Assembly: GCF_001575205.1 (NCBI RefSeq)
Contig: NZ_LSRE01000050.1
Span: 434,001 to 498,000 of the forward strand
DNA from: Tsukamurella pseudospumae
GTDB taxonomy: Bacteria > Actinomycetota > Actinomycetes > Mycobacteriales > Mycobacteriaceae
Direction of reading: 5' to 3'
DNA length: 64,000 bases
Both the position numbers and the translations under genes were made by a program. A model generated the notes under the pieces. The model was given only the letters and a program-made list of their open reading frames with translations, searched no databases and was not told the origin of the DNA. Below, one piece after another: positions 17,103-26,089 of the stretch (position 1 is the first letter of the stretch; every line of letters starts with the position of its first letter).

Positions 17103-18566
17103 TCACTGCAGCGCGATGTACCGCGTCTCCAGGTACTCCTCGATGCCCTCGCTGCCGCCCTCGCGGCCGAAGCCCGAGGCCTTCACGCCGCCGAACGGGC
17201 CGGCCGGGTCGGAGATGACGCCGCGGTTCACGCCGACCATCCCGCTCTCGAGACGGTCCGAGACCCGGAGCGCGCGGTCCAGGTCGCGGGTGAAGACGTA
17301 GGAGACCAGGCCGTACTCGGTGGCGTTCGCGGCGGTCACGGCCTCGTCCTCGTCGGAGAACGGGACGATCGGCGCGACCGGTCCGAACACCTCCTCGGAG
17401 AGGATCCGCGCGTCGGCCGGGACGTCGGCCAGCACCGTCGGCGGGAAGAAGTGACCCGGCCCCTCGGGCGCGACGCCGCCGAGCCGCAGCGTCGCCCCCT
17501 TCGCGACCGCGTCCTGCACCAGCTCGGAGACGATGTCCTGCTGGTCCGCGGAGATGAGCGGGCCGATGGTGACGCCGTCCTGCACACCGGGGCCGAGGAC
17601 GTACTTCTCCATCGCGGCGACCAGCTTGTCGGTGAACTCCCCGATCACCGACTCGTGCACGTGGAACCGGTTGGCCGCGGTGCACGCCTCTCCGCCGTTG
17701 CGCAGCTTCGCGAGCAATGCCTGCGCGACCGCGTGGTCGATGTCGGCATCGTCGAAGACCACGAAGGGCGCGTTGCCACCGAGCTCCATGGACGTGCGCA
17801 GCACGCCCGGCGCGGACTGCTCGATGAGCTTGCGGCCCACCTCGGTGGACCCGGTGAAGGTGAGCTTGCGCAGGCGCGGGTCGGCGAACAGCGGCCCCGT
17901 CAGCGCCGAGGACTTCGACGTGGGCAGCACGGAGACCACACCGTCGGGCACGCCCGCCTCCTTCAGTACCTCCGCGAGCAGCAACATCGTGAGCGGGGTG
18001 AGGCCGGCCGGCTTGACCAGCATCGTGGCGCCCGCGGCGAGCGCGGGGCCGAGCTTGCGCGTGCCCATCGCGAGGGGGAAGTTCCACGGGGTGATCGCCA
18101 GGCACGGCCCGACGGGGGCCTTGCTCACCAGGATCCGCCCGGTGCCGGCGGGCGCGGGGGTGTAGCGGCCGGCGATCCGCACGGCCTCCTCGGAGAACCA
18201 GCGGAAGAACTCCGCGCCGTAGCGGACCTCGTTGGCCGACTCCGGCAGGGCCTTGCCCATCTCGAGGGTCATCAGCAGCGCGAAGTCGTCCGTGCGGGCG
18301 ACGAGGCCCTCGTACGCGGCGCGCAGGATCTCGGCACGCTCGCGCGCGGGTGTGGCGGCCCACGCCGGCCCGGCGGCGACGGCGGCGTCCAGCGCGGCCG
18401 CACCGTCCTCCGCGGTGGCGTCGGCGACCTCGATCAGCACCTCCTCCGTGGCGGGATCGTGCACGGGAAAGGTTGCACCCGAACTCGAATCGCGGAACGC
18501 ACCGTTCACGAAGATCCCCGTGGGGACGCGGTCGAGGAGGTCACGGATGCGCTGCTCGGTTGCCAT
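17103..18566 (-). CDS. NAD(P)-dependent aldehyde dehydrogenase (succinate-semialdehyde type)
   Basis: A 487-residue ALDH. Catalytic Cys lies in GGEACTAANR (C295) and the general base Glu in MELGGNAP; the cofactor-binding TPWNFPLAMG and FTGSTEVGR are intact. Overall pattern is closest to GabD, which oxidises succinate semialdehyde to succinate, but substrate is not certain. The start ATG 18566 was preferred to longer forms because the ALDH N-terminus begins there. Divergent from pgi. Confidence 0.9.
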   Translation of the reverse strand: MATEQRIRDLLDRVPTGIFVNGAFRDSSSGATFPVHDPATEEVLIEVADATAEDGAAALDAAVAAGPAWAATPARERAEILRAAYEGLVARTDDFALLMTLEMGKALPESANEVRYGAEFFRWFSEEAVRIAGRYTPAPAGTGRILVSKAPVGPCLAITPWNFPLAMGTRKLGPALAAGATMLVKPAGLTPLTMLLLAEVLKEAGVPDGVVSVLPTSKSSALTGPLFADPRLRKLTFTGSTEVGRKLIEQSAPGVLRTSMELGGNAPFVVFDDADIDHAVAQALLAKLRNGGEACTAANRFHVHESVIGEFTDKLVAAMEKYVLGPGVQDGVTIGPLISADQQDIVSELVQDAVAKGATLRLGGVAPEGPGHFFPPTVLADVPADARILSEEVFGPVAPIVPFSDEDEAVTAANATEYGLVSYVFTRDLDRALRVSDRLESGMVGVNRGVISDPAGPFGGVKASGFGREGGSEGIEEYLETRYIALQ

Positions 18567-18679
18567 GCCAGCCACACTAGTCCCGGCGGGCGGGTCGTGC
18601 GCCCGGGTCCGCGCCGCCTCCCACGGGGTCCGCCCGGAACCGCGCGCGGAACCCCTCACCGGACATTAGGCTGGCGCCC

Positions 18680-20338
18680 ATGAGCGACAGCGACATCACC
18701 GCGTCCCCCGCTTGGAGCAGCCTCGCCGAGCACTATTCCGAGCTGTCCGGCGTCCACCTGCGCGAGCTGTTCGCCGACGATCCGGAGCGCGGCTCCGAGT
18801 TCGTCTTCCGGGTGGGAGATCTGTACATCGACTACTCCAAGCACCGCGTCACCCGCGAGACGCTGGACCTACTGGCCGCGCTCGCGGAGGCCGCGGGGGT
18901 CACCGCCCGGCGCGACGCGATGTTCGCCGGCGAGCACATCAACTCGACCGAGGACCGCGCCGTGCTGCACACGGCCCTGCGCGCACCGTCGAGCCTGGAC
19001 CTGCAGGTCGACGGGCAGGACGTGACCCGCGACGTGCACGACGTGCTCGACCGGATGGGCGATTTCAGCGACGCCGTCCGCTCCCGCACGTGGCGCGGCG
19101 CCACGGGCGAGCCGATCACCGACGTGGTCAACATCGGCATCGGCGGCAGCGATCTCGGGCCGGCGATGGTCTACGGCGCGCTGCGGGCGTACGTGCAGCG
19201 CGGCATCACCTGCCACTTCGTCTCGAACGTCGACCCCGCGGACGTCTCCGGCACACTGGCCGCGCTGAACCCGGCGACCACGCTGTTCGTCATCGCGTCG
19301 AAGACCTTCTCCACGCAGGAGACGCTGACCAACGCGCACGCCGCCAAGCGCTGGCTGCTCGACGGGCTGGGCACGGGCGAGGAGGCGGTGGCCAAGCACT
19401 TCGTCGCCGTGTCGACGAACGCCGAGCGCGTCGCGGCCTTCGGCATCGACACCGCGAACATGTTCGGATTCTGGGACTGGGTGGGCGGCCGCTACTCCGT
19501 GGACTCCGCGATCGGGCTGTCGGTGATGATCGCCGTCGGCCGGGAGCGGTTCGCCGAGTTCCTCGCGGGCTTCCACGCCGTGGACGAGCATTTCCGCACG
19601 GCGCCGATCGCGCAGAACGCGCCGATCATGCTGGGGCTCATCGGACTCTGGTACTCCGACTTCTTCGGCGCGCAGTCGCGGGCGGTGCTCCCCTACGCGC
19701 AGGACCTCGCGCGGTTCCCCGCCTACCTGCAGCAGCTGACAATGGAGTCGAACGGCAAGTCGGTGCGCGTCGACGGCACGCCCGTGACCGTGGACACCGG
19801 CGAGATCTTCTGGGGCGAGCCGGGAACCAACGGTCAGCACGCCTTCTTCCAGCTGCTGCATCAGGGCACGCGGCTGGTTCCGGCGGACTTCGTCGGCTTC
19901 GCCGAGTCCACCGACGACCTGCCCACCATCGACGGCGTCGGAACCATGCAGGACCTGCTCATGAGCAACCTGTTCGCGCAGACCAAGGTGTTGGCGTTCG
20001 GCAAGACCGCCGAGGAGATCGCGGCCGAGGGGACCGACCCGAAGGTGGTGCCGCACAAGGTGATGCCCGGCAACCGGCCCACCACCACGATCCTCGCGCC
20101 CAAGCTCACCCCGTCCGTCGTGGGCCAACTCATCGCCCTGTACGAGCATCAGGTGTTCACGGAGGCCGCCGTCTGGGGCATCAACGCCTTCGACCAGTGG
20201 GGCGTCGAGCTCGGGAAGGTCCAGGCCAACGCCCTGCTCCCCGTCATCGCGTCCGACGGTGCCCCCACCGCCGAGCTCGACTCGTCGACGGACGCCGAGG
20301 TGCGCTGGTACCGGGAGGCGCGGGGCCGCGCCGTCTAG
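18680..20338 (+). CDS. pgi: Glucose-6-phosphate isomerase
   Basis: A 552-residue glycolytic enzyme interconverting glucose-6-phosphate and fructose-6-phosphate. Signature segments are [36 protein letters not shown], the substrate-site MESNGKS and FFQLLHQGT, and the C-terminal [10 protein letters not shown] with its Lys. Length is normal. ATG 18680 lies 11 bases after the GGACATTAGG context, so it may be leaderless. Confidence 0.98.
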   Translation: MSDSDITASPAWSSLAEHYSELSGVHLRELFADDPERGSEFVFRVGDLYIDYSKHRVTRETLDLLAALAEAAGVTARRDAMFAGEHINSTEDRAVLHTALRAPSSLDLQVDGQDVTRDVHDVLDRMGDFSDAVRSRTWRGATGEPITDVVNIGIGGSDLGPAMVYGALRAYVQRGITCHFVSNVDPADVSGTLAALNPATTLFVIASKTFSTQETLTNAHAAKRWLLDGLGTGEEAVAKHFVAVSTNAERVAAFGIDTANMFGFWDWVGGRYSVDSAIGLSVMIAVGRERFAEFLAGFHAVDEHFRTAPIAQNAPIMLGLIGLWYSDFFGAQSRAVLPYAQDLARFPAYLQQLTMESNGKSVRVDGTPVTVDTGEIFWGEPGTNGQHAFFQLLHQGTRLVPADFVGFAESTDDLPTIDGVGTMQDLLMSNLFAQTKVLAFGKTAEEIAAEGTDPKVVPHKVMPGNRPTTTILAPKLTPSVVGQLIALYEHQVFTEAAVWGINAFDQWGVELGKVQANALLPVIASDGAPTAELDSSTDAEVRWYREARGRAV

Positions 20339-20356
20339 ACCGCTGGCCGGAAAGAC

Positions 20357-20587
20357 CTACGAGGCCTTCGGGATCTGCCAGGTGCCGGCGTCGGTGCAGG
20401 TGAGAACGATGCCGCTGTACCGGTCGAGGGCGAGTTTGCCCAGCGACTGGGCGGCACAGGACTCGCCGACCGCGCCGGTCGCGTAGTCGTAGTCGTCGGA
20501 GGGGCCCGCGTTCGCCGGTGCCGCCGCGAGGATCAGTGCGGCTCCGGCCACCGTGGAGATCATGGCGGTCTTGATGAATGTGCGCAT
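20357..20587 (-). CDS. Small exported protein
   Basis: A 76-residue protein with a signal peptide (MRTFIKTAMISTV..., AxA cleavage at about residue 27) and a mature part of about 49 residues with two cysteines (ESCAAQ and VLTCTD) that could form a disulfide, and the end GTWQIPKAS. The AAAGGTGG ribosome site upstream supports the start at 20587. Similar small exported proteins are common in Gordonia-like genera; function unknown. Confidence 0.7.
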   Translation of the reverse strand: MRTFIKTAMISTVAGAALILAAAPANAGPSDDYDYATGAVGESCAAQSLGKLALDRYSGIVLTCTDAGTWQIPKAS

Positions 20588-20723
20588 TTCGCACCACCTT
20601 TCGTCACTCCTCACGCTAGGAGCGACGATGGTGCCGCACATCCGGGCCGGCCCCTGGGTTCTGCGGCCACCGGCTCAGGGCTGAGCCCCTACCTCGAACG
20701 GGTGAGACGGCGGAGAAGTCGAA

Positions 20724-21461
20724 TCAGATGAGGCGGCGGGTCAGCTCGTCCGGGGCGTGGCGCAGCACCGCGCCGAGCGGCGTCCAGGGCCACGACGGCA
20801 CGGCGGCCTCCTTGGGCTCCCGGTCGATGGCCTTGACCAGCGCCTTGACGCCGTCGTCGAGTGAGGACTTCATCGAGGTCTTCACGCCCTTGTTGATGTC
20901 CGTCTCGATGAAGCCCGGCTTGATCACGGTGACCGTGATGTCACTGCCCGCGAACTCCGCCTGCAGCCCCTCACCGATCGCGGTGAGACCGGCCTTGCTC
21001 GCCGAGTACGCGGTCTGGGCCTTGGGCATGCCGCGCTGGCCGGCGATGGAGCTGATGAGCACGAGGTGGCCGCGGCCCTGCGCGCGGAAGACCTCCAGCA
21101 CGGCTTCGATCTGCGCGAGCGCGCCGGTCAGATTGGTCTGGATCGTCTCCAGGTTGGCGTGCGCCTTGCCCGTGCCGAGCGGCGCACCCTTGCCGACACC
21201 GGCGTTGACGATCGCGCGATCCAGGCCGCCGAGGCGCTCGACGGCGGCGCCGATGGCGACGGGGACGGCGTCGAAATCCGTGACGTCGAGCCGCCCGATC
21301 TCGACGGTGCCCGCCTTCGGGCACGCGGTGAGCTCGGCGCGCAGCGCCTCGAGCCGGTCGAGGCGCCGCGCGAGGAGCGCTACGTCCTCGCCGCGCTCCG
21401 CATACGTCCGAGCCATGCCTTCGCCGAGGCCGGAGCTGGCTCCGGTGATGAGGATCCGCAT
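20724..21461 (-). CDS. Short-chain dehydrogenase/reductase
   Basis: A 245-residue classical SDR with TGASSGLG (6-13), the NAG motif, catalytic Ser in LISSIAG and YSASK. It matches Rv0945 in context (next to pgi). The substrate is unknown. Its first 27 codons overlap, in another frame, the 3' end of the YczE-like gene on the same strand. Confidence 0.9.
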   Translation of the reverse strand: MRILITGASSGLGEGMARTYAERGEDVALLARRLDRLEALRAELTACPKAGTVEIGRLDVTDFDAVPVAIGAAVERLGGLDRAIVNAGVGKGAPLGTGKAHANLETIQTNLTGALAQIEAVLEVFRAQGRGHLVLISSIAGQRGMPKAQTAYSASKAGLTAIGEGLQAEFAGSDITVTVIKPGFIETDINKGVKTSMKSSLDDGVKALVKAIDREPKEAAVPSWPWTPLGAVLRHAPDELTRRLI

Positions 21462-22096
21462 TCCCCCACAGTAGCGACCGCATCGTGGCCCCCGCCGTGC
21501 CCGTCACCGCCCTGCGCCAACGCCGGCCCGCCGAGGCCGGTGCGCGCGAACAGCTGGATCAGCGGGCCGACACCCACCGCGTAGAGCAGCGTCCCGACAC
21601 CGAGGGTCCCGCCGAGCAGGAAGCCCACGATCACGACGAGCACCTCCATCGACGTGCGCACCACCCGCACCGAGCCGCCGGTCCGGGCCACGAGCCCCGT
21701 CATCAGGCCGTCCCGCGGGCCGGGCCCCATCCCGGCCCCGATGTAGAGCACGGTCGCGAAGGCGTTGAGCACGATGCCGCCGAGCATCATCGGGATCGCC
21801 ACGACCAGCGCGGGGTCCTCCGGGAACAGCGGCGCCATGGTGTCGAAGGCGACGCCGATCACGATCACGTTCGCGACGGTGCCGAAGCCCGGCTTCTGCC
21901 GGATCGGGATCCACAGGAGCAGCACCAGCGCGCCCACGATGATCGAGACGACACCCACCGAGAGGTGCATCTTCTCCGCGAGCCCCTGGTGCAGCACGTC
22001 CCACGGCATGTTGCCGAGCCCGGCGCGCAGGATCGCGACCATGGCCGTGCCGTACAGCCACAGGCCCACGAACAGCTTGATCAGTCGAATCATCAT
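21380..22096 (-). CDS. YczE-like membrane protein
   Basis: A protein of about 238 residues with five or six hydrophobic helices in the first 195 residues (LFVGLWLYGTAMVAILRAG at the start, GTLGVGTLLYAVGVGP near the end). YczE proteins carry an N-terminal GxGPxD-type region; here MGPGPRDGLMTGL is visible. The last 45 residues are Gly/His- then Ser/Pro/Ala-rich and are encoded where the SDR gene already begins. I chose the MMIRLIK start (22096 or 22093). It is divergent from a MocR regulator, a pairing known for this family. Confidence 0.75.
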   Translation of the reverse strand: MMIRLIKLFVGLWLYGTAMVAILRAGLGNMPWDVLHQGLAEKMHLSVGVVSIIVGALVLLLWIPIRQKPGFGTVANVIVIGVAFDTMAPLFPEDPALVVAIPMMLGGIVLNAFATVLYIGAGMGPGPRDGLMTGLVARTGGSVRVVRTSMEVLVVIVGFLLGGTLGVGTLLYAVGVGPLIQLFARTGLGGPALAQGGDGHGGGHDAVATVGECGSSSPEPAPASAKAWLGRMRSAART

Positions 22097-22135
22097 GACA
22101 CTCACAATGCCGCGAAGTGGCATGGCAATCCATAG

Positions 22136-22153
22136 CCAGTTCTGAGATACTGG
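22136..22153. promoter_or_regulatory. Candidate MocR operator
   Basis: CCAGT and ACTGG (22136-22140, 22149-22153) form an inverted repeat four bases before the MocR start. ATGGCAATCCAT just upstream is a second small palindrome. Both lie in the 61-bp gap between the divergent yczE-like and mocR genes. Confidence 0.55.
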
Positions 22154-22157
22154 CCTC

Positions 22158-23603
22158 ATGTTCCCCTCAACTGGCACCGTCGGCGCGGCCGCTCTCGCCC
22201 GCCAGCTCGGCTCCTGGAGGCCCGACGGTCCGCGTCCGGCCTACCTCGCCCTCGCCGAGGCCCTGCGCCTGCTCGTGCTGGACGGTCGGGTCCCCGTCGG
22301 GACCGCGCTCCCGAGCGAGCGCGCCCTGGCGGCCCACCTCGAGGTCAGCCGGACGACGGTGACCGCGGCCTACGCCGAGCTCCGTGACAGCGGGCACCTG
22401 CAGTCCCGGCAGGGCGCGCGGAGCGTGCTCACGCTGCCCCACTCCGTACCCGCCGAGCCCGCCGACACCGGGCCGGAGGCCGACCTGATCCGGCTGAACA
22501 TCGCGGCACCGTCGGCACCCGACCAGATCGTGCACGACGGCTACCGGCACGCCCTCGAATGCGCCCCGCCCTACCTCGCGGGCATCGGACTGTACCCGGG
22601 AGGCGTTCGGGCGCTGAAGGAATCGATCGCGCGACGCTACTGCGACCGCGGCCTGCCGACGACCGAGGACCAGGTGCTCGTCACCTCCGGCGCGCAGCAC
22701 GCGCTGCGGGTGGTGTTGGACACGCTGGTGCACCCCGGCGACCGCGTACTCATCGAGCAGCCCACCCACCACGGCTCCATCCTCGCGATCCGACGGCACA
22801 ACGCGCGTCCCGTCGCCGTGGGGCTGCACCCGGACCACGGCTGGGATCTCGATCAGGTGGAAGCCGTGGTGAAGCAACAGAATCCGCGGATCATCTTCAC
22901 CATTCCCGACTTCCACAATCCGACGGGGCTGCTCCTCGACGAGACCGGACGGCGGCGGCTCGGGGAGATCTCCGCGCGCTACCGCGTGCCCGTCGTCGTC
23001 GACGAGACGATGGCCGAGCTCGCGCTCGACGCGCCCGCTCCCCCGCCCGTGGCGGCGTTCGCACCGCGCGGCGCCCGCATCATCACGATCGGCTCCGCGA
23101 GCAAGACCATCTGGGCGGGCCTGCGCGTGGGCTGGATCCGCACGGAGAACTCGCCCGACGCACTGACCGCCGCCCGGCACGACATGGACCTCGCCGGCGC
23201 CGTCTTCGAGCAGCTCGCCGCCGGCTACGCCCTCGACCACCTCGCCGACTTCCTCCCCGGGCGGCTCGACGCCCTGCGCGCCGGCCGCGCGGTCGCCCTC
23301 GAGGTCGTCGCCGAGCACCTTCCGGGGGCGACCGCCTCGCCCGGCGTCGGCGGCCTGTGCCTGTGGGTGACGCTGCCGCGACCGGTCGGCACCGCGACGG
23401 CGGCCGCCGCTGCGGGACTCGGGGTGCGTATCGCCGCCGGCTCCGCCTTCGGGGTCGACGGTGCCCTCGAGCGCAACATCCGGATCCCCTACTCGCTGCC
23501 GCCCGATCAGCTCCGGCGGGCGATCGAACTGGTGGGGGCGGCGTACCGTCGGGCCACCGGCGGCGCGTCCGTGCCGGACCTGGAGGGACAGCTCGTGGTG
23601 TGA
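22158..23603 (+). CDS. MocR-type GntR/aminotransferase regulator
   Basis: A 481-residue chimera. Residues about 15-85 are a winged HTH of the GntR type (LPSERALAAHLEVSRTTVTAAY). Residues about 110-480 are a class I aminotransferase fold with the PLP lysine in GSASKTIWAGLRVGW (K316) and the NPTG loop in HNPTGLLLDE. Such proteins bind PLP or an amino-acid adduct and switch transcription. ATG 22158 follows the operator directly, suggesting a leaderless message. The partner is the divergent YczE-like gene. Confidence 0.92.
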   Translation: MFPSTGTVGAAALARQLGSWRPDGPRPAYLALAEALRLLVLDGRVPVGTALPSERALAAHLEVSRTTVTAAYAELRDSGHLQSRQGARSVLTLPHSVPAEPADTGPEADLIRLNIAAPSAPDQIVHDGYRHALECAPPYLAGIGLYPGGVRALKESIARRYCDRGLPTTEDQVLVTSGAQHALRVVLDTLVHPGDRVLIEQPTHHGSILAIRRHNARPVAVGLHPDHGWDLDQVEAVVKQQNPRIIFTIPDFHNPTGLLLDETGRRRLGEISARYRVPVVVDETMAELALDAPAPPPVAAFAPRGARIITIGSASKTIWAGLRVGWIRTENSPDALTAARHDMDLAGAVFEQLAAGYALDHLADFLPGRLDALRAGRAVALEVVAEHLPGATASPGVGGLCLWVTLPRPVGTATAAAAAGLGVRIAAGSAFGVDGALERNIRIPYSLPPDQLRRAIELVGAAYRRATGGASVPDLEGQLVV

Positions 23604-23604
23604 G

Positions 23605-24405
23605 CTACGCGCCGCAGGCGGAGACGCGAGCGCGGGAGCCACAGAAGGTGATGCCGCCACTGAAGATGACGTCGGTGTTCGCATCCAGCCGCACCCGCTC
23701 GGTGCCGCGCAGGAGGTCACCGGCTGCGGAGGGCCGGACGCGGGTGATGCGCCGGACCGCGTTCGAGAAACCCGAGCCGGTCTCGACGTCCTCGAGCACG
23801 AAGTCATAGTAGACGCCGTTCTCGCACTGGGCGCCCGCGCTGTCGCAGACCACCTTGTAGTACCCGGTGCCCGTGCCGTCCGCGCGAATCGTCAGGCCGC
23901 GCCAATGCCCGCCGTAGAAGCCCGCCAAGGGCGAGAGGCCCACGCGCGTGTAGTGGTACGTCGTGCCGCGCAGCGGTATCGACCACACCATCGAGTTCCA
24001 GTCGATCGCCGCGACGACCATCCGTGTCCGCGGATCGCCGCGTTGCTGAATCGCCGTGGGCGAATAGTCGCCCGCCCGATCCATAGCGACCACCTCCCAC
24101 GTCCCCGCGCCCGCGACGGCGCCCGACGCGCTGACCACCTCGGTCCTTCCGTCGACGAGGTACCTCTCGAGCACCTCATTCGGCGCCTCCACTCGCCGCC
24201 ACGTGCCGACCAGGAGGTCACGGACACGCTCGACCTCGGCGGCACGGGCTCGCGGGTCCGCGGAGCTCGAGGCCGATGACGACGCAGGCGACGACGCGGA
24301 CGTCGTCGTTCCCGGCGAGGTCGCCGGCGAGCACGCGATGACGAGCAGTCCCGTCCCTGCGGCGGCGGCCACCGCGCGACACCCCCTCCGCATGTTCGCG
24401 ATCAT
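23605..24405 (-). CDS. Lipoprotein of unknown function
   Basis: A 266-residue exported lipoprotein. The signal peptide ends in a lipobox GLLVIAC (Cys25), followed by a Ser/Thr-rich linker (about 26-50) and a globular domain with GTWRRVEAPNEVLERY and several beta-type stretches. The repeated pattern W-R or Y-Y with Gly suggests a small beta-barrel; it has two or more cysteines near the end (FCGSRARVSACGA). No family recognised. It is convergent with the MocR gene with one base between stop codons. Confidence 0.7.
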   Translation of the reverse strand: MIANMRRGCRAVAAAAGTGLLVIACSPATSPGTTTSASSPASSSASSSADPRARAAEVERVRDLLVGTWRRVEAPNEVLERYLVDGRTEVVSASGAVAGAGTWEVVAMDRAGDYSPTAIQQRGDPRTRMVVAAIDWNSMVWSIPLRGTTYHYTRVGLSPLAGFYGGHWRGLTIRADGTGTGYYKVVCDSAGAQCENGVYYDFVLEDVETGSGFSNAVRRITRVRPSAAGDLLRGTERVRLDANTDVIFSGGITFCGSRARVSACGA

Positions 24406-24512
24406 GTATCTAGTATATGTCCATACCGTATCGCTTGCCCATCCTTGCAGGCAAGAAGAAGGAGCGGCCCGCGCCACAAGTATCGTCAAATCTTAATAGG
24501 TACATTGCTTTC

Positions 24513-25004
24513 ATGGATACCGGACTTCCTGCGCCGCCTCACCGTCGACGCTCGGCCACCTGGATCATCTACATGGGCGTGATCACGCATTTCACGTTCG
24601 CGTGCGCGATCACCTGGATGTGGTGCGGCAGCACCTCCAACAGCGCCATCACCACCGTGGTCCTCATCGGCACGTTCGCGACCGCGTCTGCAGGATGTGT
24701 CTCTCTGGCGATCGGCACGGGGTGCCGCCGTGGCGGTAGGCCGATCTTCTACGCGAAGAATCAGGACCGCACCTGGGTCCCCTACGTCTCACTCCTCACG
24801 CCAGGTCGCGTCGCCGCAGGGCCTCTGTTCGGCGCGGTCCTGCTGACACCACTGATCGCGTTGTTGTTCTCGCGGCACGGTGGGCCGACACAGCTCGAGA
24901 TCGTCGCGTTCGTCGTGTACTCAATCGTGGCGAATGGGGCGATGTGGCTGAGCTACCGGTCTGTTCGCGACTACCACCGGGGAGTCGCGCTCGAAACGCG
25001 GTGA
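24513..25004 (+). CDS. Small four-helix membrane protein, unknown
   Basis: A 163-residue protein with four hydrophobic segments: about 15-40, 47-70, 95-125 and 130-150. The loop between segments 2 and 3 is basic (GCRRGGRPIFYAKNQDR). The 110 bases upstream are much more A+T-rich than the surroundings, consistent with a promoter or foreign DNA. No family recognised. Start at ATG 24513. Confidence 0.6.
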   Translation: MDTGLPAPPHRRRSATWIIYMGVITHFTFACAITWMWCGSTSNSAITTVVLIGTFATASAGCVSLAIGTGCRRGGRPIFYAKNQDRTWVPYVSLLTPGRVAAGPLFGAVLLTPLIALLFSRHGGPTQLEIVAFVVYSIVANGAMWLSYRSVRDYHRGVALETR

Positions 25005-25064
25005 CGTGTGACACATTTCGCGCCTCCCGGAATCCCTGGGACCGCGGTCCGGTTGAACCATGGC

Positions 25065-25685
25065 ATGGGACAGAACAACACCGCACGTGACCTGGGACTC
25101 CTCGCCCTCCGCACCGCCGTCGGCGGGGCGCTCGCCTACCACGGCGCGCAGAAGCTGTTCGGCGTGTTCGGCGGCCACGGGCTGGACGCCACCGGCCAGG
25201 GCTTCGAGTCGATGGGCTTCGCGCCCGGCAAGCCGAACGCGGCCATCGCCGGTGCAGGCGAGCTGGCCGGCGCTGCGCTGGCCCTCGGAGCCGCCACGCC
25301 GCTGGCCGCCGCCGGTGGCGTCGGCGCGATGATCGTCGCCGCCGAGGTGCACCGTCCGCAGGGCTTCGCTGCGCAGGGCGGCGGCAACGAGTACCCGATC
25401 ACCCTCGGTGTCGCAGCCGCCGCGCTGGCCCTCACCGGCCCGGGCAAGTACTCCGTCGACCACCTGCTGGGCGACCGCCTGAACAAGCCGTGGCTGGCCG
25501 CGCTCGCGCTCGGCGGCGCCGCCGCCGGTGCCGGCGTCACGATCGCGCGCCGCAACGCCGCGCTGGCGCAGGCCGCGGCCGTGTCCCAGGAGATCGAGGA
25601 CGAGGCCGCCGAGGGCGACTTCCTGCTCGGCGATTACGACCCGGAGACGGGCGAGAACGACGGTGCGGACAAGCTGATCAAGTAG
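25065..25685 (+). CDS. DoxX-family membrane protein
   Basis: A 206-residue protein with four hydrophobic helices. The DoxX pattern is seen in LALRTAVGGALAYHGAQKLFG, followed by GFESMGFAPGKPNAAIAGAGELAGA. The C-terminal 40 residues are acidic and cytoplasmic. DoxX proteins act in membrane redox or oxidative-stress complexes with sulfur metabolism links in mycobacteria. I chose ATG 25065; GTG 25008 would add 19 residues with no membrane or motif content. Confidence 0.8.
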   Translation: MGQNNTARDLGLLALRTAVGGALAYHGAQKLFGVFGGHGLDATGQGFESMGFAPGKPNAAIAGAGELAGAALALGAATPLAAAGGVGAMIVAAEVHRPQGFAAQGGGNEYPITLGVAAAALALTGPGKYSVDHLLGDRLNKPWLAALALGGAAAGAGVTIARRNAALAQAAAVSQEIEDEAAEGDFLLGDYDPETGENDGADKLIK

Positions 25686-25723
25686 TCCCCACCGCCGCGG
25701 CACTCACCGGCCGCGAAGAAGCG

Positions 25724-25761
25724 GATGCCGCCGGACCCCTCACCCAGGGGCCGGCGGCATC
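25724..25761 (+). terminator. Strong hairpin after the DoxX-family gene
   Basis: Arms GATGCCGCCGG plus CCCCT and AGGGG plus CCGGCGGCATC pair over 16 bp with a single bulge. It starts 38 bases after the stop codon. Confidence 0.8.
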
Positions 25762-25792
25762 GTCGTCTGCGGAGTGACTGCGCTTCAGGATG

Positions 25793-25849
25793 TCGAGTTC
25801 TGCGGCAGTGAGCCGCGCGCTGAAGCACTGATACTGCCGCAGTACTCGA
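25793..25849. repeat. Interrupted inverted repeat
   Basis: Arms TCGAGTTCTGCGGCAGT (25793-25809) and ACTGCCGCAGTACTCGA (25833-25849) match in 16 of 17 positions. GCTTCAG (25782-25788) and CTGAAGC (25820-25826) form an overlapping alternative pair. Confidence 0.7.
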
Positions 25850-25972
25850 AATCGTGAGAGCCCCTGGCGGGGTGTGGAGCGCCGGGCGCGGGGTGCGGAG
25901 CGCGGGGTGCGGGACGCCCTCCGCACCCCGAACTCCCAGCAACGCATGACTTCCGGCCTGCCGGACGAGGGA

Positions 25973-26063
25973 CGAGTGGTGGCGACGCCGTCGAGCGCAT
26001 CGGAGGGCCCGAGGCGCTAGCCGAGCGGACCGAGGTCTAAGCGAGCGGCGTCGCCACCACTCG
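25973..26063. repeat. 18-bp perfect inverted repeat with 55-base loop
   Basis: CGAGTGGTGGCGACGCCG (25973-25990) and its exact complement (26046-26063). The loop contains repeated CGAG and GGCG words. It lies 27 bases after the efeB stop and could be a terminator or a structured RNA. Confidence 0.75.
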
Positions 26064-26089
26064 GCCCGGCCTGCCAGGCACCGTCGGAA

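Larger units (their letters stand above)
25686..26089. other. 404-bp hairpin-rich region between doxX-like and efeB
   Basis: No gene seen. It contains, in order, a terminator (25724-25761), a 17-bp-armed inverted repeat (25793-25849), GC-rich tandem words around GCGGGGTGCGG (25870-25930) and an 18-bp perfect inverted repeat with a 55-base loop (25973-26063). It separates convergent genes. Confidence 0.7.
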
